64,000 nt of DNA from Diplodia intermedia. Taxonomy: Eukaryota; Ascomycota; Dothideomycetes; Botryosphaeriales; Botryosphaeriaceae. Location: contig JAKEKT010000010.1 in assembly GCA_021495925.1 (NCBI GenBank), positions 496,001-560,000 on the forward strand, read 5' to 3'. The position numbers were made by a program, and so were the translations under genes. The notes beneath the pieces were generated by a model that saw nothing but the letters and a program-made list of their open reading frames with translations, did not search any database and was not told where the DNA came from. Below, piece by piece: positions 33,154 to 44,832 of this stretch; position 1 is the first letter of the stretch; the number at the start of each line of letters is the position of its first letter.

Positions 33154-35412
33154 GGTGAGATTCTTCTCGATTGATCCGTAGTGCTGTGGTGGCTGTCCGT
33201 CTCAAGATGCGGCAGGCCCGCGGCTTTTATATTGCTGGTGGACTAAGCAGGAACGGACGATGCCGCACTGAGATCGTATCTGGAGCTACATTTGCTGGCA
33301 GCTATGCAAGGGTTCGAGCTGTCGATAAGGGCGGGAAACGAGAGGCGGACAACTTTCCCTTTCAGAGTTTTCCGTTCCGTCGGGAAAGTTTTCCGCCACT
33401 GGATGCGACGGAAAGTCGCGAACCATGCTTCTGTCCTTTCCTGCTGGTCAGTATAGCCAAGTTCCCAGAAGCTCCCACGTAGCGACATCTCGGTCCGCCG
33501 CAAGCGCGCGAAAGTGGGACTTGGTCAACACCATGCGCACGGGCCACGTCACATCTGCTCTCTGCATTGCAATGTCTTCGCGGTCGTGGTAGCAGAGGCG
33601 AAAAAGGAAGAACCAACTCTGGCGGAATACAGGACAGAAAAGGGGTAGTGAAAGTGCCCTAGGTCTTCCTACGTATGCAGTTGAAGCAAACATCCAGACA
33701 TAAATGCGAGGTGAAACTATCACTACCATACCAAAACTGCCGTACCTACCCATCCTATCAAAAGTTCTTCTCTGCTCCAAAGCCATTACCGACTTCCTTC
33801 CAGCCCGGTGGAGTGGCTCTCCAGCTGGTATACTATGACGTACACTCTTTCGCAACGCGCCTGGGTAACCAACCATCCCCACTCTCTTGTGGCTCAGCCG
33901 GGATCTCAATCGGCTTCACTCGAGACGGACTGCTTTACTGTAGTTCGCCCTCCAGAGATAGTTTCGGGTGACTCTTACTCCTGTGATGAAGTCACGGGAC
34001 GAGGCCTTTGGAGATTCCAACTAAGATACTCATCGTTGGCTGACTGCTGTCACCCGGCGCCCCTCGAGGTAGACTCGCGTCCGCTCTCACCACGCAGTAG
34101 ACTGCTTGATTGTAGTCTATCTCAAGAAGTCACCCTCGGGTGCCTTCAACGTCTGTGACCAAGTCTAGGGCCCACCGGGGAAAAAAAATTCTGACGATAT
34201 CCTCAACGCCTGTCACTTCAAACTTCTCCCGCCACGCCGTTCGCACGTCCAAAGTGGAATACATCCACCATCTCCTTGGGGACAACTCGAACATGGGAAC
34301 CGGAAGAATTGCTTATGAATAACCGCCATCGATACTTCACACGCTTCGAGGAAAAGCCATCTTCATGGATCTCGTCACTTCTCGGACAGAGTCCGCAAAC
34401 CTGTTGAAAAGCCTGGATAACAAGGCTGATGGGGTCACCGACCCTCGACTTGATCGAAGCTCCCATGGATCCCAACGGCGAAGGGCCGAAGCTCAGAAGT
34501 CTCTCCCAGACGTCTGGAAAAGTCAGTCCTGGGCAGGTGCCATCCAATTCTCAGGAATGCAAGGTCCTCGTGGTCGTGAGGGTAGAGGTGGAAGTGCCGG
34601 AGCCTCAAGCGCATCATGGAGCTAAAGCAAGGTGGATCGAGAAGACCTACTCCGAGGCAAAAGAAACGGGGGAGGGGGTGGGGGCTTGGATGGAAGGGGG
34701 CGAGTGTAAGTAGTTCAGTACAACAGAAATCAAAGTATTGTACTGCCTATGCATCTCTAATAATCGAAGTCACATCATCAATCCGTATAGTTTGGAATCA
34801 AGGATGCCACCTCCATGTAGTTCCATGTGTGGCGCTACAGCCTGTCTTTAATGGGTTTGACTGGGCGACAAGACAGTGCATGTGATTGATATTCAAGGAC
34901 CGAGTAGGTTCTGCCTTCGTTTGGAAGCTTGCTGAACAGTAGTGTATGCGTGAGCCCCGGGTCCCCGACATTGCTGCACCTTGAATGGAGCGTTCCATAG
35001 GCTCCAGATGCAGCATTGGCGGTGAGATGACGTCAGAGTCAGCATTTTCGAGGTTGGCAGGTCTTATCCAATGGCATTCAGTGGCACAACGCAAAGCCAC
35101 GCGCTTTCTGCTTACTCTTGGCGACAGCTTCGGTCGCTCCGGCCCCGCTCTGAACATGGAGTACTCGGATGCCTGCCGATCAAAGCCTTGATAGTGGTCC
35201 CAAACCCCGAATTCCATCGCAAGCGCCAACTTTACTTGAGTACGCCTGAAATGGTGGGCTTGTCTGCCGACCGCAGTACTTTGGGGGTCTTTTCCTCGCT
35301 TGCCGCCAGCCCTTCCACCGGGTAGATAAGTACAGGCCTCTGGAAGCGTCGCGCAGCGTCAGCCCGGGGCGTTCCATGCGGTCAGGCTCCAGGACGCTCG
35401 TTCTGCGGAATC
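33154..35412. other. Gene-free stretch upstream of the aminotransferase
   Basis: These 2.3 kb contain the aminotransferase promoter, the upstream region of the lectin-like gene and a diverged direct repeat at 33923-34165. Frames of 80-150 codons occur, for example minus 33448-33909 and plus 34365-34713. None has a motif, good start context or splice signals. A near-palindromic GGAAAGTTTTCC at 33383-33394 lies among several TTTCC/CCG motifs. Confidence 0.45.
33923..34165. repeat. Diverged direct repeat of about 72 bp
   Basis: Copy one is 33923-33993 and copy two 34092-34165, about 100 bp apart. Shared blocks in the same order are GACTGCTT..TGTAGT, TCGGGTG and CTGTGA...AAGTC. The copies are clearly related but with many substitutions. 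This may be a relic of a tandem duplication or mobile element. No coding sense was found. Confidence 0.4.
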
Positions 35413-36958
35413 ATGAACGAGACGAAAAGCAGAGGCGATCACGCCGCGGTCGGGTTCGGACAGCACGGCGACACGACGGGTCGAGCGGGATCCTACCCAC
35501 AGGCTGACTGGGGCAGAATCTCTCCTTACGACAGCTTCAAGGGGACGACAGGTTTTCCGGCAAGCCCTACGCCCGACCACGAGAACTATCCCGAGGTCTA
35601 CAACGCCAGCGAGCATTACCCAGAGGTGGTCCGGGATGGGAATTCCCTCCCGGAAGCCGTCAGCAAACAAGCCTATTCGAGCAAAGAAGCCTTGGGGGCA
35701 CCGGAAGGAATCGAGCAGACGCGTTTGCGGCAGAACAGGCTACGGATATGGTTACTCGTAGCGCTCTTGGTAGTGGTTGTGATCGTGGCCGTTGTTGGAG
35801 GTGTCGTTGGGTCCGGAGCCGCTTCCCGACAGGAGTCCAGGCCGGCGACCGAGATTCTGGACTCAACCGCGCTGGCTTCGGTGAGCTACAAACGGGCAGA
35901 TGGAGTATCGCAGTACCGGGTTTATTTCCAGACGGGGTCCGGGACTCTCTGTCAATCGGTCTGGGACTCGGAGACGGGGGAATGGACTGCAGCGCCGCTG
36001 AAGAAGGCAAACGCGGCAAACGTCACGGGGGAACCAGTGGTGAAGCTCGGCACTCCGTTGGCCGCTCATGTCTACGGGTCGATCTCGAGCGTACGTTCAG
36101 TCGCTTCTGCTCTTACCGGGTCGTGCTGACTCTTCACAGGACGAGTACGAGTACCATCTTTTCTTCCTGGATGTGGACGACGGTATCTGGGAGCTCGTCT
36201 CGGCCGATCCGGACAATATGTGGACGTTTTCTGTGGACAGTGCATTGAAAGGCAACTACACTGCATCGCCATCCTCAAAGCTTGCATCGTACGGCCGCCA
36301 GTGTGGAGAGGAGTGTGGGAACGCCACGTCAGTCGTTGTTTGGCAAAACGACAAGGACGAAATCTGGCTAGCCGGCTACGAACCTGGTCACGGCTGGGTG
36401 TCTTTTGTCATGAACGCCACGGTGGAGCCGCCGCCCGTGCACGGCACATCCATCGCCATTGTGTCGCTGGGAGCAAGTGAAGGGGTGATGAGCATATATG
36501 TGAACAACGGGAACCCTACGCAATTCCACTTCAACATCACGGACGGCTGGACCCTGGACGGTTGGTGCTCCGGAATGTCCGAGGAAGCGTCAAGAGCTGA
36601 CCAGAGTTGATTCCCAGGCAATCTCAGCGGAAGCATTGATCCGAACGCGGCTCTGACAGGGCTGATAACAAACTACGACAGCGCCAGCTCCGATACAGCG
36701 GATGTCAAGATTATAGCCACCAGGCCCGATTCCTCGGGTGGTATTCTTCTTTGGAACGGCCAAAGACTCGACACTTCGTGGCTCAACAGTAATATCGATC
36801 CACCATTAGCGTCAGTATCAAACTCTTCGTCCATCACTTCAAATCAAGCGGGCAGGGTGTATGCCCTGGAAGGGAAGCGCATCGCGGAGTGGCGGTGGGA
36901 GAGGAGTAATGGTTCCTTTGTGAGGGTTGGAGCTGTCAATACAGATGTGCACGGATAG
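35413..36958 (+). CDS. Membrane-anchored fucose-lectin-like beta-propeller protein
   Basis: Three exons: 35413-36090, 36140-36560 and 36618-36958, giving 479 residues. A hydrophilic N-terminal part of about 110 residues holds two YPEV motifs (NYPEVYNASEHYPEVV). One hydrophobic helix follows at residues 112-134 (LLVALLVVVVIVAVVGGVVG), so a type II membrane topology is likely. The outer part has repeats with short strands and Trp/Tyr pairs (QYRVYFQTGSGTLCQSVWD, EYHLFFLDVDDGIWELV, GGILLWNGQRLDTSW). It resembles fungal fucose-specific lectins of the AAL/FleA six-blade propeller type. Several NxT/NxS sites fit an extracellular side. Sugar-binding residues could not be assigned, so lectin activity is inferred. 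The second donor is GTTGGT. Confidence 0.75.
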
Positions 36959-39900
36959 TCTTGATAGCCATGCTCGTGAAAAGGAGTGGCTTGCCAGGGT
37001 CTTCAGCTCTCTCGCGCACGCATGTGACTGGCACTACAGTGGCCGCGTCGATCATTTTGCTTGCACCCATCGGGCCGGGAAAGTGCACCTGCATCTGCAT
37101 CGAAGGTTTGAACATGAAGCAGCCACCGAAACCTTCGCGCGCCGGCCCGGCTGCCAATAGCGCCCTTCACACTCGCGCATCCCATGCCGATCAGCCATAG
37201 CGCGCGCACAAATCAAACGCAGTGGACTGGAAATGGAAAAGGGGGGAGGCAGAGGCTGTCGTGTCATGCTGCAACTTGGTCAACCAAGGGAGCAGTAGCA
37301 AGACAATCTCGCATATGGATCCATAGTGTCCGCGCACAGCACGTCGGCCCAGCCGGCCCATCGACCCGTCACAGCGGCGAGGACCACCAGCTGCCGCCTC
37401 CGCTGTTGCCGCGCGCCCCGCGGAGCGGACGGGCAAGGCCGTCGTGGCGTTCGCGCAAGCAGCCGATCGCTCTCCCACTGGATTTTAGATCGTCCCAGCC
37501 AGCGTGCGCGCCTCGGGATGGGCCATGATCGCGCATGCACGAACCATGTCCCCTACCCATTAGCTAGCGCGTCATGGGCTCAGCCACATCCAATGCGACC
37601 CAAGGCAGCGGCCGTGGTGTGCTGGCTGGGGGCGTCGCCGAGACCGTTTTCGTGTTCCTTTATTGGCAAAACAGTCGCGAGCCCAATAGTCGGCCGCACA
37701 GCGAAAACTTTTAAGCGTTGGCGTCCATGGATGGAAAAAAGGTCTCCCTGGGAATAGTCCGGCGGCGGGTTGGTGGCAAAGTAAGGCTATTGGCATTCTT
37801 GCCTGATCAGCGGGTTTAAGAAACTTTAGTTTCAATCATCCTGTAGCACCTCGTTAATTGGAGTCCCAGGCCAGGCCAGAAGCGGCGGGCTATGCGAAGC
37901 AGCTGGTGGTGGGGGCCACGCCATCATCGACGCCTTCGCGCTCCGCAATTGGCCGGCCGTGCTTTCTATCGTGAAGCTTTGCCACGTCGAAATCGACAAT
38001 TGCATGTATGAGTGTCGGCAGCATCTCCGACCGGGAGCGGGACCGGGGCAACGGCATTGGTACGGATGGTTGTCCGGAATCGATCTACGAGGTCGTGTAT
38101 AGGGTAGACGCATAAGCTTCAACGCCCCTCTGCTGCGGCTACTGCGGCCACTTTGGGCGATGATCGGTGATGGGGGCTGCACGCAGCAGGAGGCACGTTT
38201 TGTGTTATTTTCCCTTCGCCGCTGGCTTGATGCTGACATGCATCGATAACACGACAGCGGCAATCACTTCGCGTGACGGTCCGCACATGCGCCCGCCGTG
38301 CACAAGCCGTTGTAGCCATGTAGTGGTGATGGTGATGGTGGTGGTGGTGGTGGTGCTTTTTGTTGATTGCCGCACCCGCGATCCTTGCAGCTGACTAGCC
38401 CATGGCTTGTCTGGTTGGAGGCGTTCTTAGGAGAGCCAGTGGTCCCGACCCCGGCCAGGTGGCGAAAAGCTGGATTATTGAGTTCGGTGCTTGTGCAGGG
38501 AGTGTGACGGACAGGGAGGCATTATTGTTTCTTTTTCGCCTCCCTGCTCGCGGGCCTAGCGAGCCCTGCATTCACAGTCTCCTGTGCCTGCGGTCTTCTC
38601 CGGGCGGCGTGGGTGGGGGCGCTGGCCGAGGCTGTGCAAAGCTTCGAGGCCGGCGAAGGCGCAAAGAGGAGTGTAGTTGAAATAAAAACAGTGGGTTGGT
38701 AGACGTCTACAATCTCGATTCGGTGCTGGAGCTAGCTCCGCGATGTGAGCATGGAACCGGGGGCTGGCCAAGCGCCGGCGTCGTTGCTCAAGTGGGGAAG
38801 GCTGTTGGACAGGCGAAGAGATCTGCCTCCGATGGCAATGTGGCGTGGCCATTGGACCGCCCGCTGGACCGGGTCCAACGCTCTTTGATCTGGGTCGCTT
38901 CACAATTGCCATTGACCGTTTTCCCTTCGCGGTTCCAAGGCCGGCGGCCACGGATTATGCTTTGCAAGCTGAGAGCGCGTCGCATCGGCGTCGCATAGGC
39001 CTCGCTGAGGTGTAGCTGGCATGGCGTCATCCGACTCCCTAGGCACTGGCTCCGGCCGGCTGCACCCCAACCAAAGCAGCGTGCTGTCAGTCTTGCTTTT
39101 GCTCGGGAAATTGGCGCCTGAGGGTTTCAGCGCCCCGCTAAGCGACATGTTTTGGATGCTTCCCACGGTTGCGGTGCTTGCGTCGACGAAAAAGCCACGA
39201 GGGATCGCTCTAAATTTAAGTACTGTGGTACCCGAATATTAGGATTCGCGAGGATTGGCACCCGCGGATACGGTTGTCGTTGCAAGTAGAGTGCGACACA
39301 CCCGCTTTTGGTGCCCCTGATTCGGCCCCGACCTCCATTGCCTCTGCATCTTGCCGCTGCGCACCGTCGCGCCGTATAGCTGCAGAAACTCCGTGTCTGA
39401 CGTCCACGTGTTTCCTTTGCATCCCCCCAGAGACCAAGCCTTTTCCTCGCCCTCGCCCTTCCCTTTCCCCTCGTGCCCGGAGATTACCCGCATCTGAGAC
39501 TTCAGCCGATCATCACCATGATGTAAGCTTGCTATTTCACACCAATTACGCGCCGTGCAGCGCGCAACTGCCAGCTGGCGGCACCGGGACATGACTTGGT
39601 GTTGCTACTCCAAGCGGCGTCGTGTATATTGGTGCGGTCCTTCAATGAGACGCTGGCTCCTCCTATCTCAATGCTCGATGGACGATGAAGCTGCGAATGC
39701 CATTGAAGAAAGTCTAAAAATATTATCCGACCTCCACAAACTAACAGATGATTACACAAATTGAGAAGCTCACCCCTGGAATTCCTGGGAAATAAAAGAA
39801 AAGTCCGCCCTTATGATGTACATTGCATGCTCTGACTCCAAAATTGAATGAATAAGCGCATCAGGTCAAGTTGTCGGGCCGAAGCCGCGCTAGTGGCTGT

Positions 39901-40148
39901 GCCATTCGAGCATGGTTGTAAAAACGCCAGTCTGAAGATGTCATGGTCCTTTGGTGGCTGTGTGTCTTGGGAACCGCTGTCTCGAGTTGGTCGATCCAGG
40001 AAGGCCACCGCTGCCTTCATCAATTTCGATCCGACCATGAAATCCCCTGCTCTTGAGAGTGCGAATGTATTTGATTTTGCTTATCCCAAATGCCAGTTCC
40101 TTTTGGGGGTATCATGAAAACAGTTGCGCCGGAGGAAATGGTAAAGTC
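36959..40148. other. Large gene-free stretch
   Basis: These 3.2 kb lie downstream of the lectin-like gene and downstream of the minus-strand Zn2Cys6 protein. I see only the GGT microsatellite near 38322-38355, GC-rich non-coding DNA and AT-richer 3' sequence near 39700-40140. No frame combines a start, motifs and splice sites. Non-coding RNAs or unrecognised short genes cannot be excluded. Confidence 0.45.
38322..38355. repeat. GGT/GAT trinucleotide microsatellite
   Basis: A run of GGT units with interspersed GAT (GTGGTGATGGTGATGGTGG and onward) covers about 34 bp. It lies in non-coding DNA and could vary in length between isolates. Confidence 0.8.
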
Positions 40149-41514
40149 TCAGAAAGGGTGGTGATACGCGTAATTTTGCTCTTCTTCCAGTGATCCTAAT
40201 GGTGCCGCTTCACCGAACCACGGGGCGTTGTATGGTTGCACCGGACCTGGTTGCATGCCCTCTGAACCCGGAGGCATTAGCGGCTGCCAAGCGGCCATCG
40301 ATGTTGGCACCGGCGCGGTTGGAGGCCCTGACGAACCCGTTTCGTGGGTGGTGTGTCTTTGCTGCTGGACGGCCAAGTGGCCCGGATGTTGGAATTGAAA
40401 ATCGTGCGGCATCGACTCCGGCCCTCCGTACGACATTGATCGTGCAACTCCTCCGGGCCACATGGATTGGCTGGGCGGTGCGAACTGCGGCTGTGCAAGC
40501 TGCCCGTGCGACGCTTCCTGCCTCGATTGGCCCTGTATCCCGACGGGTTCCGTAAAGAATGACGCTGATACTGGAGCACCTGTCGCTGACCAGTACGCGA
40601 CTGAAGAGGCCTCCGAATGCCCGTCGGACGGCGTTTGGCTTGGGTAGCCTTGACCCCAGGTGCCCACGTCGAAGTTTGGAGAATACGGAAACGAGTTCTG
40701 CTGGGGAACGGCTGCTGTAGACGTTAGTGGGAAATGGCGCCGGCGCGGTGAGTGCGACGTACTACCACCAGACTTCATGTCAAGGGGCCCGTCCAGCTCC
40801 GAAGTGACCGCAAAACCAGGAGGGGGCTCACCGGCACCCATGGGCTGGAATGAATTGTACTCTTCAATCGCATCATGCCCGGACGCATTGGATGCGCGGG
40901 GAGACGACGACGAAGAGGACGAGGCGACCTGCGAAACACTGCCTCTTTTGGCAGCCTGTGACCGCGACTCTCCCGGATTCTGCTGCTCCACCGGGTAGAA
41001 GTTGCACTCTTTTTTCAGGCGGATGCAGTTTGAGCACCGCCCTTGAGGGTCATCCGGGGCCAGGAGACATCGGATCTTCCTTCGGCGGCAGTGTCCTAGA
41101 CGGGGTCAGCTACGGAGGACCACAAACGGAAGCAGGAGGCGTACCGCAGGCAACCGAGGTGCGGTGGTAACCCAGCTTGTTGCGCCGCTTGTCTGAATTG
41201 GGGGAAATGGGGCTCGACTCTCCGAGGGCGAGGGCGCGCATGTGAGGCGTGGACGAGGAGCGCTTGATCTGGGGATGGATCTTTCCTCTGGAATGGCGGC
41301 GCTTGTCGTGGAGGGTCTTTGCAGTGGAGGAGGGATAGGCGGGCTGGAGGTCGTGGCCATCCAGCTGTTGGGCCGACGGTTGTGCGACCGCGGTGCCTGA
41401 AACCGGGGCGGAAGGATTATATGACATGCCGTGTTGCGAGGAGCCGGCCAGGGAAGAGTCGAAGGTCGGGCTGACTGGACTGTCCCTACGAAGGGCCTTG
41501 TGCGCGACAGCCAT
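40149..41514 (-). CDS. Zn2Cys6 zinc-cluster protein without MHR domain
   Basis: Two exons, 41514-41145 and 41095-40149, joined by a 49-nt intron inside the zinc cluster, give 438 residues. Cysteines 123, 126, 133, 144, 147 and 154 form the cluster (CGHCRRRKIRC, then GRCSNCIRLKKEC). The Cys3-Cys4 loop is long (LLAPDDPQGR). The preceding 120 residues are Ser/Pro-rich with a basic patch (KRRHSRGKIHPQIKRSS). The 280 residues after it are low-complexity, rich in Ser, Pro, Gln and Gly, with no middle homology region. It is probably a nuclear DNA-binding regulator. The start is uncertain: the frame remains open upstream of Met to about 41720 with plausible residues (PKSALLPEGPEVIKYM), so an extra 5' exon may exist. 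Confidence 0.78.
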
Positions 41515-44309
41515 GTACTTGATCACCTCTGGGCCTTCCGGAAGGAGAGCGGACTTTGGGCGAGGCGGGCATCCGGGGGCGTTGCCGAGCAGATCTGCAG
41601 CAGGCGATAGGAGAGTTTTCAGGAACAGGGCGGGCGCAGCTCTCTCAGCGAGGCGGCGAGGGCAGCGGGGGCGGAGATCTAGCAGGCCTCGAGATTCAGG
41701 CGCATGGGCGGTGGAAAGTCAGGCCAATGGCTCGGAGCGCAGCCAGGATGGGCGCCGGTACGATATGCTATTATTATGGAGAGCAGCCAGGAGAGGCTTT
41801 GCTTTGCTAATGCGTACGTCAGCGGGCGCGCTGCCAGCGCCGGCGCACCGCGGCCTCCGAGTGGGAGCAGAGCCCCGGCTGGTTGAGGACTGCAAGCTTA
41901 AAGTCACCGCAGCGCGCGCTCAATCCTTCGCGTGGCCGACATTGCTGAGGAGGCTCGCAGCAGAGGCATCGTGTGGCGACCGTGCAGATGCGAGTCGTCG
42001 GACGCCGGGCCCCAACAATGGCAGGGCCTAGCAGCGCGCCCGCAACCGCGGCCGGCGTGATTGGCCGCCCGCGGCGATCTTGGCTAGCTGGGGCAGGCGC
42101 TGTGACTGCTTCGGTGGCGGCGCCGGGATGCTTTCAGTGGGCGCGCCGCCTGGAACATCAAAGGGCCGTCGCCGCCCGGCAGCGTCTCCAACGCCGGTGA
42201 CAGGACAGCCTCCCTCCGCTGCGGCAAAGCCCGGATCGCAAGCAGTCGTGACGCCAGCCCACAAGCCCTCAACGACCGCTGCCTCCCCACCCCCTGCCAC
42301 TGCGCCGCAGCCCCCGTCGAGCCTCCCTCCCTCTGGAGCATGCCGCGCCAGGATCGGATCCTGTGAGTCCATGCGCGCCGTTGTCCGCGCCGCCCGTTGC
42401 TTTCGCCTCTGCAGCCGGGACTCCATCTCACATGCTGCCACCAGAGAGAGCCCCTTCTCCACAATCCTCATCTCGCCAGGATGATCGCCCGCTTGCCCCA
42501 ACCCAGCATGTCTTGGCTCAGCTAGCTCAATTTCGCGCCAGAACACCGCGACCGGTGGGGGTTGAGCTACCAGATGCAACCTTGGCTGCTGACCGTACTC
42601 GCTTTCGGTCCTGTTTGAGCAGCCAATGTCCGGCCGCCGGAGATCCTCGCTGATATGGCCCACGTTTCAAGTCGTCGCCAGAATCACGATGCTGGCAGAT
42701 CGATCCAACGTCAGCCGTTGGGCCCATGTCCATGACTGTGGCCTCGGTGCTCCCGTGCGTTCCTGCAGCTCAATCCGTGCGGGTTCCGCCAGCTGCCTGG
42801 GCCCCGTGTACATATATGCACGCGGCGCCCGTCCTTCGATGCTGCTCGGCCGGCGGGACACTACCACGGTGGGCGAGCAGCAGCTCGCAAAAGCCGTGCC
42901 CCCCATTCGCCGCACCTGAAACGCCGCTCGACTGGGTGAGCCAGGTAATTTTTCCGGTCGGGCATGTCGGATTTAATCTTATTAATGCCCTGCTCGTCAA
43001 AGTGGTGCAGCTAACCCCAACCATCTCACGTCACGAACCCTGCTCCATACTTGACGTGGTGTGATGGCTTGTGTTGAGCCTAGGCTCTAGTACCACCGCT
43101 GACACCCAGCATCCCTATCCACGGATACGTTGACGATCTTCGACATGAATAATGTCGTCGGCTTCCCTCGGAAGGGGTCGAAAAGATGCAAATTCCCGTT
43201 GGCCTTCCATGTCAAGCGTGCTGCATGGGCCATGCTGGATGCCTCGAAAAACTTTCCGCTCCGAACTCCTGATCCCGGTAGACAGGGCCTAGTGCCTGGT
43301 CCGGGCCAAAGCGAACACCGACGTCACCCATGGCCCTGTAGCCTGAGGCAGCTCGCAGCCGACCAGACGTTCCACAGCGACATTTCCATGTGTAGAAACC
43401 CCGGTACTGTGCACGACGCGCGACCGGGGAGGGGGCCGCGAGCACATCCACTGCGGACTTATCGTCTCTCGCCCCCCGAGGCCCGAGATGACTGGGCTTT
43501 GGCAGGGTGTGGCGTAGGTTTGCTGCAATGCGCTACTTCTCCGCCAAAGACATCTTGGCTTTTGGCTCCCTCCGACCAGTCGATCGCTTGCAAGGGTCCT
43601 GCATCCTTGACCGCTGTCATCCTGACCGGTTGTCAAGTGCCGCGACGCCTCTTTTTAGCGGCGTGCATCCTCTCATGAGGGGTTATTTTCGCCTCGTCCA
43701 ATATACAACTGTAGCTCAACAGAATGCCTGGTCCTGATTAGTCTTCAGTACCCAGCTCTCCATTACATGATGCCCATTGCTAATGGCTGCTGCAGCCTCC
43801 GCCGATAGGGCTCCTCGGGTCATCTGGACGTCTGCGATGCATTTGAGTGGTTGCTGCTAATTATGCATCCTCGCACTATCGCCTTATCGGCTCCGGCACC
43901 GATCTGCGAAGAAAGAAAGGTGGGGAGAAGAAAATTTCGAACACCAGTTCGCACTTTCCCTTTTCGTCCACTTACCCGCTGTATCTGAAGCGCGGGTTAT
44001 TCGTATTCAAACCGCGGGCCTATTCTTCGCGTGCCGGAGGTTGAGGGTTTGCATCAACTTTCACCCGTCTACATGACCATGCGGCGCCACCCATTGTCTC
44101 CGTGGTGACCTCGTCAAGGATCCTGCCTCAAAGGGCAGCCCTTCCGTTCGCCGTGACGCGGCTTGGCGCCTTAGCACATCGCAACACGCTTCCTTTTTCG
44201 GAAACAGTATGAAGAGTAAATCCGTTACGGATTGCCCTCCTTCCACGTCGCCTCATCTGAGACATTCCTCGGATACCCCGCTAAACTTCTGCTCATACCG
44301 CCCATCTAA
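41515..44309. promoter_or_regulatory. Long upstream region of the Zn2Cys6 gene
   Basis: These 2.8 kb hold the promoter and possibly a missing first exon of the minus-strand zinc-cluster gene. The region is GC-rich at first and becomes AT-richer toward 43-44 kb. Frames up to about 210 codons exist but are compositional. Nothing else is recognisable. Confidence 0.4.
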
Positions 44310-44478
44310 TAACCTCTTTCACCGGGTTATGGGACACACGGGGTTATGGGACAGCTAACAAGAGAGCTAGATTGAGTCGCTTAGTATTGACATCCGAAGA
44401 AAATCCACGATTCAGACCGCAGCATATGGTTGGCTTTCCCATAACCCCGTGTGTCCCATAACCCAGCGAAAGAGGTTA
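44310..44478. mobile_element. MITE with 40-bp terminal inverted repeats and TA duplications
   Basis: Left arm 44312-44351 and right arm 44437-44476 are inverted copies with two mismatches, flanked by TA at 44310-44311 and 44477-44478. Each arm begins ACCTCTTTC and contains two head-to-tail copies of GGGTTATGGGACA-like sequence. The interior is 85 bp with no coding capacity. TA target duplication and repeated subterminal motifs are typical of non-autonomous Tc1/mariner (pogo/Fot1-like) elements, moved by a transposase encoded elsewhere. Assignment to that superfamily is inference. The element sits just beyond the end of a decayed gene. Confidence 0.8.
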
Positions 44479-44832
44479 TAACAACGTGTCGCGCCTTGCG
44501 ACTAATGCCACAGATCTCGGCAAATCTGGACAAGTCATTGCCGCCCACCTGGCCACTCGGTGATCTTACCTTCCCGCAGCTCTTCCGCAGCCGAATGAGA
44601 TCGACGTGAAGCATCTTCGAAGCCGAGATCTTGTTCTTTTAGGCTGAGTGCTAAAGTAAGTATCACGTGCCCGCGCGCCCCCCCGAATTGGATTCCCTCG
44701 CAGCGGGGGGCGAGAATTGAGCACCATCTGCCTCGCAGAGATTGCACATGCTTTTGTAGGCAGTCGAATTCAACGTGTGGACGGACTTGCGCGCATTCAA
44801 ACCTCACATCCACGTCCGCATAATGGACTCGG

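Noticed and set aside
33448..33909. 153-codon minus-strand frame upstream of the aminotransferase
   Set aside because: No family features, no splice signals, and it competes with plus-strand frames of similar length.
34365..34713. Two overlapping plus-strand frames of 86 and 94 codons
   Set aside because: Neither has motifs or codon bias clearly above background; could be a small gene but unsupported.
44325..44353. Telomere-like GGGTTA units
   Set aside because: Only two units, each within a GGGTTATGGGACA motif of the MITE arm, so not an interstitial telomere array.
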